A DNA stretch of 64,000 nucleotides from Promerops cafer (lineage: Eukaryota > Chordata > Aves > Passeriformes > Nectariniidae). Position numbers and translations under genes: made by a program. This document shows positions 25,101 to 34,800 of this stretch, one piece after another. The stretch's first letter is position 1; every line of letters begins with the position of its first letter. The stretch is taken from assembly GCA_013398275.1 (NCBI GenBank), contig VZSE01011436.1:309050-373049 (forward strand). The letters run 5' to 3'. The notes under the pieces were generated by a model. That model saw nothing but the letters and a program-made list of their open reading frames with translations. It ran no database searches and was not told the origin of the DNA.

Positions 25101-28100
25101 GTGGGGGAAAATGCTGTAAATAATAAAACATCATAGATAAAAAATTTGTATTGTGGAGAAATTACTATTTATTGCAGCTGCATGTAGTAACATTTGAAAG
25201 GTAATATATATAGCTTTAGGCATATAGTCTTTATCTTGTATCAGATTTTAGTCAAACAAGACCAGGAAACTCACTGAATGCTGTTACCATTTCAGCAGGT
25301 AATGACAGGTTTGATCAGATCTGGGCAAATCAAATACAAATGTCACATAATTGGTGAAAAATTATTACCACGGCTTACATTATAGATAAAGTGCAGCTGT
25401 TTAAAACTGGATGGATTCTAAGGCCATACCTGCATATTACCCAAGAGCCTGAATAGTTATTAGCTCTAATTTTGCTTGTTCCTGATGTGTGATTTTTCCT
25501 GTGAGCAGGATTTTGGTTAGCTGGAAAAGATCTACCCTTGTAAACTTGTCCTTGCAGAAGTCCATCTGTGAAATGTTTGGGATCTATAGTTCTAGTTTAG
25601 AGTCCCACCCTGAAGAAATATCAAATTGCCTTGCTGTTGGCCAGGGCTGAACACCAGGAAGACTGAAATAGTGGTAGGTCCTATATTACCAGACTTCAGT
25701 CATTTGGCTGTGACATTTAGGCCACCCTTGCTTGAGTTTAGAGAGCCAGGGAAACCTCCACCATATTTCTCCCCTCCTTCTTCAGTGAGCTGCCAAGGCA
25801 GAGAGTCAAGAGGGGTGAAAGCAGCCTTGAAGCCCAGGCATCCAGCCATGTTTCATCCTATACAGGCATTTGGGATCCAGCTCTTCACCCACATCAGCTC
25901 CACAGAGCTTCTGCTCCAGATCTATGCTCAAACTGCTCTTAACATTTGAAACAGGCGGTGTTTCAAAATGGCACTCTGTTCTTACTGGCTTTTGCTTTAT
26001 TAATAACAATAACCATACACTCAAGCATAAGCAGAATATCTGTGTACGTGACAGAATAGGATCTAAACACCCCTGGACTCTAAGTATAAGAAGGTTTATA
26101 AAAACATGCACACAGACAGAAAAACATTAATTCCAAATACCCTCAAAAATAAAAAAGAACCACAGAGGCAAACTCAATTTCTATTTTTTTTGCAGTACAG
26201 CACAAAATAAAGAGGAACCCCTCCCTTGCTTTCTTCATTAAGATCAGTCAAAACCTGTGCTTAAAAGACGCTCAGTATTTAATGCAGAAATGAGATACTC
26301 ATTAAATGTTTGTTCTTTAAAAACTCTCACTCTGTAAAGGGAATTCAATCTGGTTCTCTTTAGATCCCTATGTTAAAGGGCCTTATGGTGGGTTTCTCAT
26401 AAGCAACCTCTTAACCATTTCAGCTTGCTGAAAGTATAATGTGGAAAAAAGTGCATTTATTTGAAAAACAAATCTTGAAAGTTTAGCCATTAGCCTCAAC
26501 ACCAATAAAATCTTCTGGGTAAGTCTGGAGTCTCTCAGGGGTAAATGTACAGGTGCTAAGTGCTGAGCAGCTGCAGCAAGTGATGAATTTAGGGAATGGT
26601 ATGAAGTTTAAAAAACAAGATGACCAAATGAGATACATTTTACAATCAAAGCCCAAGCTTATGTTAAAAATTAGAATGCCTTTATAGATGCTTTTGTTTT
26701 TCCCCTGAGCCTTCTAAAATCAGTATGGCAGCTAATGCAGAGCTAACAGTCAAAGTATTGAGTACTTCTGGCAAGTTCTGGCTCAGTGAAAAGCTGAAGC
26801 AGAAAACATTTGTGGATTATTATTATTTTTAATGTGTGTGGTAAAATGAAAGGAACAAGATTAATGCTCATACCTTACTCATTTGCATAAAATTCTCTTC
26901 ATCCTAGTCCAACAGCTCTAAGAAACTACACAGTGAGTGTGAAGAAATTTGCACTTTTTTCTAACAGCTCCCTTTTTGGCTCCCTTGATAGTGAAGTAGA
27001 AAGAAGTAAGGCTAAACACACAGAGGAAGGTTTGGGTCCATTCTTGGGTTGGCAGTACCTGTTCCAAAGCCAGGCAATCAGGTTAAAAGCACAAAGTCAT
27101 ATCTTATGATATTAGAGACCTTACAGATATTATCATGGTCTTATCTTGTGAGACTATAGATAATTGCCAGATCTCCAATTCCTATTCTTTTCCGAATATT
27201 TTTTTCCTCTGATCCTTCCCATTTTTTTCAACTCTGCTCCTTTATTTGTTGTCTACGATTCATCTTTTCCTATGAAATCTAACAGCCACCAAAGACACAA
27301 AACAGAGCTCCTATTTCTGCTTTGCTGCAGGCCTCTACCAAAGGTATGAAAAGGGCTTCACAAGCACTAGGTCCCTCTCTCTGCTCTGTGAGAATGCAAA
27401 TAACATTGGGGTTTTGCGTACATGGCACTGGGTTTTTAAAACAGTGACTTCCATGGGCATGGAAGACTGTTCCAGCACAGGAACTCCAGTCAAACCACCG
27501 TGCCATGTTCTAAAGAGGTGCATTGAAAGGGAGTTCCAGCAGACACAAAGGCTTTCAATTCCCTTGCCTCCGTTCCCTTGTCTCCCAGTGTTCCTGAAGA
27601 ACATTGGCATTGGAAACAAAACTGTCCTATCCTTGTTTTGAGAAACAGTCTTTTGGAACATTTCCTCTAACAGGACCTGCAGAACCCAACTCAGCATCCA
27701 GTTCCCCTGACAAGGAGAGAAAACATCTTCTGTTCCCTGATCTTCTTAAGTAGTCACTGGATTCCTGCACCAAGAGATACTTGTAGCTGCTGACTGAGGG
27801 AGGAGAGCCCAGATCACCAATAATATCTGCATGTTCAAACTATGGATCCCATTCCAGTAAGGCAATGAACAGAGTGCTTCATGGGAAATTCTTGTTTCAG
27901 AAGGAAAAGAAATGAGGTTAAATTTGAGAGCATATCCTGACTATGCCTGCACTTGGTAAAACCTCAACTTCAAAGGGCAAACTCCCTTAGAGGACAGAAA
28001 AGGAGGATGAGCTGGATAAAGAATGATCACAGGAGGCAACATTCCCAAGCAACATGAAACAAACACTCTGTGCTGTGGAGTTATCACAGGGGTCTATTAT

Positions 28101-28512
28101 AGGCAATCCAGCCAGGATGATGACCCCAACAAACGATTCCATAAGGGAGCAAGGAATACTTCCAAAGAAAGTGCCCTTGTCCTCAGGGTGGAATGCAACT
28201 TGCTGGATGTTAACTGGCAAAACCAGCCAGCTGTACAAACTGGTCCAGGAGATTCCCCAAAACAGGTGGGGGAAAACTGCTTGAGACAGAACTTTGTTTA
28301 GTGTGTCCACAGCAAAGCCACGCCCTTGTGAATCCGCACTCAAGAGGAAGGAAGCACCCAAGATTTGTAAATGCTCCTGATCAAAAGGAACAACAAAAGT
28401 CACAGGGTCTGCAAAACCACATCAAGTTCTATAAGTAATTTACGTACTTGGCATGAAAATAGCTATGGTAGACCCTGTCTAACTTACCCTATCTACATGT
28501 GGCAGATGCTTT
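16143..28512. other. noncoding DNA, no gene seen; a few motif-rich blocks
   Basis: No gene or known repeat family was identified in this 12 kb. Notable local features: 19540-20060 has dense developmental-type motifs, including ATTAGCATGC at 19562-19571 and a perfect TGATTGAT-type PBX/HOX site (reverse strand, 19986-19993) with a second TCAATCA at 20000-20006. The plus strand of 20746-20950 is strongly pyrimidine-biased and gives overlapping spurious open frames on both strands. 23929-23962 is an AT-only-like patch of repeated TATATTATAT. 27987-28403 holds an unrecognised 138-codon minus-strand frame. None of these is assigned a function. Confidence 0.55.
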
Positions 28513-28617
28513 GGGAGAAAGGGGTAGGATGAAAGGGAACAGAGAAAAGAAGGGATAAGCTAAAGAGATAGAGTGAGAGAAAGAAAGAGAGAGAAAAGAG
28601 AGAGAGAGAAAAGGAGA
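28513..28617 (+). repeat. polypurine GA-rich tract
   Basis: The plus strand is purine-rich over about 105 bp and is purine-only for 43 consecutive bases at 28575-28617, as GA and GAAA microsatellite. Such tracts can form intramolecular triplex DNA and are unstable in length. It marks the sharp left boundary of the GC-rich, tandem-repeat-bearing segment that follows. The apparent Arg/Glu/Lys-rich open frame at its start is a composition effect. Confidence 0.9.
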
Positions 28618-28628
28618 TCAGCAGTCAT

Positions 28629-28785
28629 GGTTCCAGCACTGATCCAGCCGATGGGGATCTATATCCCTGGTTCCAGCTTCAATCCTGCTGATGGGGATGT
28701 CCGTCCTGGTTTCAGTCTCACTCCACATGATATGAATGGCATTCCTGGTTCCAGCGTTGATCCATATAATGGGGTCTAGGCTCCT
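28629..28785 (+). repeat. 39-bp tandem repeat, four diverged units
   Basis: Units start at 28629 (40 bp), 28669, 28708 and 28747, each beginning GGTTCCAG or GGTTTCAG and containing a GATGGGGAT-like core. Units two to four are exactly 39 bp, so the plus strand reads as a 13-residue repeat of the form GSS-x-x-P-x-D/N-G with Pro and Gly at fixed places; the extra base in unit one shifts the frame. The array starts 11 bp after the polypurine tract. Whether it was ever coding cannot be decided from sequence. Confidence 0.8.
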
Positions 28786-29537
28786 GGGAGCACCTGCCCA
28801 GGTTTGAGGGGCGTCCTTTGTATGGAGAGGGTTCCCTGCCCTGAAGACAGGTTTCTTGCTTTCTATGCAAATTTGTTGTCATGCTCAGGCCGTTTTTTCA
28901 GACATTCCCGGATACAGATCAGAAAAGCCAGGGCTCTTGGGTTGTCTTGATTCTGTCCAACAATCCACAATCACTTCTTAGCTTCATTGCTGCCTTTTTG
29001 CTGTCCTCTCTTGTGCGTATTTCCAGGGACTAGAACAAGGATGTTTGCCCCAGAAAAGTGCTATCCTCCATCTGCATGGCTGTCCTCTCCAATAACTTCT
29101 TCTTTCTCATGTCCAATTATTACGAGCAGTGCTGGGTTACTCCCAGCAGATGTTGTGTGGTTGTTACCAAGGGTTCTTGGCTGACTCCACAGCCATCTGG
29201 CTAAGGGGTTTTGGGACACATACACTGGCCTCCTGTCTTCTGGGATTCTCCACCTGTGTTGCTCCCATGGGATGCTGACCAGGCTGAGGGTCAGCCAGCA
29301 TGGTTGGGGCCCAGTCTGGTGCTGGCAGTGGGGCACTAATCCTCAGGCGGTTCCCCCATGCAGGCACACTGGCACAGCCTGCTCAGGGCCCAGAGTGCCC
29401 ACCTGAAGCGGGAAGGACGTTCCTGGTGCACAGCCTGTGGCCCACTGAAGCCATGGGCTTCCATGGGCTGAGCGAGGCCTGCACTGGCACCCGCCCAAAG
29501 GCCTGTGCCTCCTAAGGGGTGGGCACAGGGAGCCCCT

Positions 29538-29701
29538 TCTCCTCAGGACTACTCAGGCTTTGGTCTCTGTCTTATTTCACTTGGCACTGGTCTTGGTCTC
29601 TCTCATCTTCCTGTCGGGACAGTTTTTGCCACTGTCATCTTCCCCTTGATACGGGCCTTGGGCTCTGTCAGCTTGCCCTTGGGACAGCTCTTGGTCGAAC
29701 A
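29538..29701 (-). repeat. 33-bp tandem repeat array 1, about five units
   Basis: Units start at 29538, 29571, 29604, 29636 and 29669, with lengths 33, 33, 32, 33 and 33 bp. A shared core resembles CTTCCCTTGGGACAG on the plus strand, which reads LSQG on the minus strand. The single 32-bp unit breaks the frame. The minus-strand peptide runs as an 11-residue period with Gln/Gly/Asp-rich content; the plus strand reads as a Leu/Pro/Gly-rich period. The same unit type recurs in a second array about 0.45 kb away. Confidence 0.75.
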
Positions 29702-30109
29702 AGTCGTTCCACTCAATGGCCAAGGCTCCCACCTCAGTTGCTTGTGCTGACAGGACTGACCCCGCCACTGCCCCCATCTGCTGCCTGCTGAGGCCATGGG
29801 CTTCTGGCCAGCTGGGCAAAGGCCTGGTTGGGCTGCAGGGGCTGTACAGGACAGCTACCTGGCTCTCTGCCCCTGCCCCTGCTTGCCAAAGGCAGGAGAA
29901 GCTGCCATGGCCTCCTCTTGCGCCTCAGGAGCTCTGGCCACAGCAGCAGCTGTAGGTGCAGAGCCCATGGAACTGGCTGTGGCAGGAGCTGTGCTGGGCA
30001 GGTCAGTGACTGCCTCTGCTGCTGCTGCTGCCTCAGGGCCCAAAGTGCTGAGACAGCCAGGCACCTCCTGGGCAACAGTGTCAGGGTCCCACTTGTTCAT
30101 CAGGCCCAA

Positions 30110-30233
30110 GGGGTTGTCCCAGAGGTTGTAGCTGACATCCTTATTCCCTTGGGACAGGTTCCTGTCATTGCTTTCATTCCCTTGGCAGAGCTCTTGGGGT
30201 CTGTTTTCTTGCCCCTGTTTCTCCCACAGGTCC
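30110..30233 (-). repeat. 33-bp tandem repeat array 2, three to four units
   Basis: Clear units start at 30143, 30176 and 30209 with an exact 33-bp period and the core ATTCCCTTGG; a weaker unit can be placed at 30110. The core matches that of array 1 at 29538-29701, so both derive from one ancestral 33-bp unit. On the minus strand, within the 179-codon frame (29855-30394), it reads as an 11-residue repeat with LSQGN- or LCQGN-type cores. Two arrays of the same unit separated by non-repeat sequence argue for an old internally duplicated parent sequence. Confidence 0.75.
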
Positions 30234-30410
30234 AAGGCTTCACATTGGTTTTGGAAGTTTCCTTTCAGCCAATCCAGCACCCTCTTATGACAAGGGATTT
30301 CCTCCAATTTCTGGACAACGGGGCAAGCTTCCCTGAGCAGGGCAGTCTGTGCTCTGCACAGGCCAAGTGCCTTGTGTGGAGCTCCTTCCGGCACTCCCTC
30401 TGGGACATGG

Positions 30411-30676
30411 CGCTCAGATTCTCAGCAGTCTTTGCATGCACTGGCAGAGAAGTGCCAGTGAGGTTTTGCCTCCTTTGGAGACAGGACACAGCTGGGTCCT
30501 GCTCTGACGCTTGCCTCTGGCACCATGTCCCAGGAAGCCTGCCCAAAGGAGCTGACACACACATGCTGTGTGCCTGCTCCTGCTGTGCTGTCAGCCTCTG
30601 GATCCCAGTGGAGACCACACGGGAGACTCGTACAGGGATACAGCTCTTGTACTTGATGTAGGTCTCCTGAGATGTG
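30411..30676 (-). repeat. diverged tandem duplication, unit 1
   Basis: This unit aligns with 30734-30976 in the same orientation. Anchors are CTCAGATT at 30413 against 30736 and ATCCCAGTGG at 30602 against 30901, so the offset falls from 323 to 299 bp through a net 24-bp indel difference. Minus-strand translations also align over most of their length, sharing RYT, STGI, TAQQ-QAH, and RQN-type blocks. Similarity at peptide level suggests, but does not prove, that the minus strand was once coding. Confidence 0.75.
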
Positions 30677-30733
30677 TAGCGGCCAACCAGGCTCCTGGGC
30701 TTCAGCACCTGAGAAGACTCTGTCTCGGAGTGA

Positions 30734-30976
30734 CACTCAGATTCCTCTCAGTCTTCTCAGGCCCTGGCAGCATTGTGCTGCTGATGTTCTGTCTCATGTG
30801 GGGCAATGCCCATTCTGGGTCCTGCTTGCCCAGGGGAACTGACACGTGTGTGCAGTGTGCCTGGTCCTGCTGGGCAGTCGGCTGTTGGCTGGGCCTATGG
30901 ATCCCAGTGGAGGCCAGGAGGGAGACATGCACGGGCATATGGCTCCTGTACATTGTGTATCTGTCGTGGGATGAGG
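30734..30976 (-). repeat. diverged tandem duplication, unit 2
   Basis: Second copy of the duplication described at 30411-30676. Its minus-strand translation (within the 98-codon frame 30702-30998) is similar to unit 1 but shorter through the indel, and it lies in a different frame relative to unit 1, so a single continuous coding frame through both no longer exists. The divergence shows the duplication is old relative to the 51-bp minisatellite at 40.7 kb. Confidence 0.75.
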
Positions 30977-31339
30977 TGCAGCATAGGGCAGACCTCAAGC
31001 TCTGAGAGCTTGTGGCTGTGCCCTGCTCATGGTGGGTGCCCCAAGAGCTGGGGTTCGCCTTCTCCTCCTTTGCTGTCTCTGTTGTCCTCTGCAGCAGAAC
31101 TCTCCAGGGAGCTGCTTCCTCATGAGGAAGCAGAGTGGTTTTGCTGCGATGAGATCCCTGTGGGTCAGGACAGTGACACCCTGTGGTGTCCTAATGGCCT
31201 CCATGCATCACCAATGGTCCTTGGAATGAGCCACTGTCATAAAGGACCACACCTGGCACTCCCAGCACAGTGGAACCACCTGGGACTGGTTGGATCTGCC
31301 TGCACCTGCAGGACATAGCACCTGGATTTCTAGACTTGC

Positions 31340-31738
31340 CATGCCCAGGCTCCTGTGAGGCTCTCAACACAGTCCCACACAAAATCTCCAGGTTGGAGAG
31401 CCCTGGCTTTGAAGACTGGGCTGTTTGGTGCATGAGGCGTTGCCCAGATGGACATAGACAGAGGGCTTTGGTCAGTGGCTTCATGTCCAGGTGGAGGTGG
31501 GGGTGTCCCGCAGGACTCTGCCATGGAACTGGAGCTCTTCAATGTCTTTCTCAATGACACAGAGAGTGGGATCAAGTGTACCCCCAGCACCTTTATAGCT
31601 GACAGGAAACTGAGCCGGACAGGTGACACAAGCAAAGGAAGGGACCATCTAGAGGGACCTGGACAAGCTTGAGAAGTGGGACTGCAAGAACCCAGTGAGA
31701 TTCAACAAGTTCAAGGGCCTGCCCTGGGCACAGGGCAA
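31340..31738 (+). mobile_element. CR1 LINE reverse-transcriptase fragment, decayed
   Basis: The plus-strand translation matches the middle to late part of the CR1-family reverse transcriptase. In one frame ALNTVPHKI and then DWAVW...RALVSGFMSRWR occur (about 31355-31496). After a short deletion around 31494-31502 the match continues in another frame with GVPQ, LFNVFLNDTESGIKCTPS, GDTSKGRDHLEG, and then DLDKLEKW and RFNK further on (to about 31735). The catalytic FADD-type motif is altered (FIADR), so no active enzyme could be made. Both ends are missing: there is no 5' region and no CR1 3' terminus in this orientation. It is a molecular fossil, and the best evidence that the host is a bird or other sauropsid. 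Confidence 0.85.
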
Positions 31739-31885
31739 TTCAAGAATCACCGAGCTTGGAAGAGCCTTTCCAGATCTTCTAGTCGAACTGTCAACCCAGC
31801 ACCACCACAATTACCTCTAACACATCTCCCTAAGTGTGACATCCAGAGTCCTCTGAATTTGCACCTTTTCCTGTCCAACCTTTCC
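31739..31885 (-). mobile_element. CR1-type 3' end, reverse orientation
   Basis: Starting with AGAATCACCGAGCTTGGAAG the sequence reads as the reverse complement of a common sauropsid CR1-type 3' region, including the AACCCAGCACCACCA and CTAAGTGTGACATCCA blocks, and fades out by about 31885. It abuts the plus-strand reverse-transcriptase fragment with opposite orientation and no spacer, so the two do not belong to one intact insertion. A nested insertion or an inversion would explain the join. Assigned from remembered family features, not a database search. Confidence 0.6.
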
Positions 31886-34800
31886 CTTGCCAGAATGGTA
31901 TAAAGGATCTTTAGTGTTAGTCACTTTCTTAGCCTGCAAATAAGAAATCTTCAGATTCAATTAAGTGTATCTATGAGTGTTAGCCACAAAGTGATGTAGA
32001 AATTATCTGGCTTCCTGACCTGAAAATTTGCAGATGTAAACATTGCATTATCAGAATTTAAAGTCCAACTAGTGAGTCAGTCCATCCACCCATGCAGAAA
32101 CCCTCCATATGGACCTCAGTGAGTGCCTGTGTGGGAACTCAGAGCCCCCCTCTCCCTCTGCACTGCCCTATAGGTTTGTCTATAAAGGGGCTGCTTCACC
32201 CAGCTCATGTGGCTAGAAATGAGAAAAGGCTCCTCAGCAGTCTTCTGAGTTACACAGCTTTTTTAAACTGGAACCATGATGCAGGGCCATGGCTTTGTGC
32301 AGAAGAGCATGGCATGTGTGGGAGGGCAAGGAGCCCTGCCACAGCACCTGGTAGGGAAAAGGAGAATCCTGTACTTGGATGTGCTGAGACAATAGAAAGC
32401 AGCTCAAGAAAAAGCCATGATGTTTTGTTAGAAAATCAAGCTGAGAGTTGAGTCTGTCCTAGATGTCTCTTGAGGCAGAGTAACTTGTTTGTCTATTTGT
32501 TGAATAACATCCCAACAGTAGCACAAATGGGAAACCTTATACCTTTTCCCTCTATTTAAACACCTGCCTCTATTACCTACATGTCAGGCTCACCCTGAAA
32601 TTTCCTCCAAGCTGTGTGTGGCCCCTGGCAACACCACAACATGGTGCAGTTGACAGAAGTGTTCCTTCCAGAGAAGCAGGAACCAGGCCAGTCTTGAACC
32701 AAAAAACATGTATTAAAAACATCAGTCTTCCTTTAAAAGTGATCAATCTAAATGTACATATTGGACCAGCCATTACCAATGTTTTGCTTTTATTTTTCTT
32801 GCAAGAAAAATTAAGCAGTTCATGTAATGAATTAGTGATTTTCTCTTCCATCATTAAGTAATTTCTAGAAAGAAAAAAAAATATCCCAAGGCCAACTGTA
32901 TATTTATCATGTTCAGTGCAAAATAAATCCCATACCAGGTCTTCCATCCTAGGCTTCCCAAACTCTTGTACACGCTTTATAAACACTATTAATCATGCAG
33001 AACCTGTCAGCAGTGTTAGCAGAGCACATAATGTATTTGGAACATTTGCAGCATAACAGCTTTGAATGTAAAGGTCACCATCTCTACATTAACTCCATCA
33101 AAATAATTGGGTAATTTTCCTTTAAAAACACACAATACAGTTTCTCCTGGAGATCCCATGTGGCAGCTGAATCCGACATCTGTGAAAGAAAGCATGGAGC
33201 TGCATGTATAGTATCACAAAGCTGCATGGAGGATCAAAAGAATGTGTTTGCTTACGTTAGCTCCCAAACAGAGGAATGTCAAACCCAGGAATTACACCAA
33301 TGCATCCAAGTCAAGCCCATGCAAGCGAAGCATTTTTTTGCAGGAATGATATAGCCCTTCTCCATTGGTGAGTGGGACCCAGCTGGTGTGCAGAGTGCCT
33401 GACGAGTTACTGTGGCTGAATAAAGCCCCCTTCCTTCCTCCTCTTCCCTCTGCTGGGAGCAACTGTGCATCTCCTCCACTGGGCACAGCAGCTGACCTCC
33501 TCTGAAGGCACACCAGCACCACTAATCCACTAGTAGGGAGCTGTCGGCGTGTCCTCCTCGCCTCCCCTGCAGCCCCTTCAGCTCTGCCTGTCCCATGACC
33601 CTCAGCCTTGTGCTTATCTCTACAAACTCTTGCCTCTGACTAAGCTGATGGTCAGCCACAGACACACAGTCCTTTCACAACTAGAACAGTAAGAGATGGA
33701 TGACAAAAAGAAGGGATCATCTGTCTCATCCACCCTTTGCTGGTGTAAATCTCTGCCCTGGTCCTTCTGGACACACTATTGCCAATAATGGCCTCCTTGG
33801 TGACCTGGGCATATGCTGCCACATGTTCAGCCACTGTCAACCAGCACCCCCACATCCTTTTCCACTAGGCAGCTTTCCAGCCACTCTGGCCCCAGCCTGT
33901 AGCACTGCGGGGGGTTATTGTGGCAGATTTGCAGACAGAAGGGTGCAAAGATCACCAGACAAAGTGAGTGATACCACAAATGAAGAAACAGACAAGCACT
34001 TTTACCTAACAGCTAAGGCCATTACTGCAAACCAAGACTTCTGCAAATAAGATGAACAGAGAACCAGAGGCCTCACAGTACTGCAGAATTCTACTTGTCT
34101 GTAGATATAAGTGCTTTATGAAGTTATCCATATAAGATACATTAATTTGTGTAGTGAATTATCAATACAACAAATTAATTCCAGACAGTGGGCCAGTTTT
34201 GAACTTTCCCAGATTTGTTACCCTGGAGATTGGAAGATGACTCTTACTTGGGGCCTCCCATAGCAAACAATTTTCATGCGCTGGTTGCTTGAAGCAGTGG
34301 TGTGAACCCTGCTATCTCCTTCACAATCAGACAGCCATCTTCCTCTAGCTTTAAAATAACTCCGTTCACCATTTGAGGGGCCACGCCAACATGCAACACA
34401 CACCCCTCAGAGCCAAGTTAGCATATGTGTTACCATGGGTTGGAGCCATGGAGAAATATATCTTCCACTGTTTGTGCTCTGAACTGAGAGTTTTACGGCA
34501 CTGGGAGTATAAACCTGTCTGAATGAGCTGATGTTAGAGAGGAGAATCAAAACATCCAGCCCATCAGGATGACTAGCACTAGTGATAGAATCTTCATGGA
34601 ATTATAAGCTATAAAATCCCTTAAATCTGTCCAAATGGTGGACTGGAAAATTCATCAAGTCTGTTGTACCCGAGGAAAATCCAGAAATAGATTCTTTCAT
34701 CATCTCTGAATTCTCATCCAAAGGCAAAGTGGTGGTTTTGAATTTCCTGGTGTCCTCATCCCTAGATAAGGTCACCGTGTCCTCCTTGGCGCTGCAATTT

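Larger units (their letters stand above)
28618..31340. other. GC-rich repeat-bearing segment of unknown origin
   Basis: Base composition changes here from AT-rich background to clearly GC-rich, and returns to background after the CR1 pieces at about 31.88 kb. The segment holds a 39-bp array, two arrays of related 33-bp units, a diverged duplication of about 250 bp and a short CTG/CAG run at about 30013-30033. It carries the longest plus-strand frame of the window (29828-30661, 277 codons, Leu/Cys-rich) and overlapping minus-strand frames of 179 and 147 codons. The minus-strand translation looks more like a normal soluble protein (for example KRVLDWLKGNFQNQCEALDLW near 30260), but frames break and no domain is recognised. 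It could be a decayed gene or retroelement copy on the minus strand, or simply GC-rich repetitive DNA. Confidence 0.5.

Noticed and set aside
26881..26888. Perfect octamer ATTTGCAT (also at 8980-8987 and 49699-49706)
   Set aside because: An 8-mer is expected about twice in 64 kb on both strands and more often in AT-rich DNA, so three isolated hits carry no weight.
27987..28403. 138-codon minus-strand frame with hydrophobic stretches
   Set aside because: Looked at as a possible part of a gene or element reaching into the GC-rich segment, but the sequence is AT-rich background, has no known motif and no continuity with the frames beyond 28.6 kb.
28629..28785. CRISPR-like array
   Set aside because: The 39-bp units are contiguous and diverged, with no spacers between repeats, and the host is a vertebrate.
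29828..30661. 277-codon plus-strand open frame, longest in the window
   Set aside because: It is Leu/Cys/Ser-rich, opens only because the DNA is GC-rich, crosses the 33-bp array and duplication, and is opposed by equally open minus-strand frames. No domain or start context supports it.
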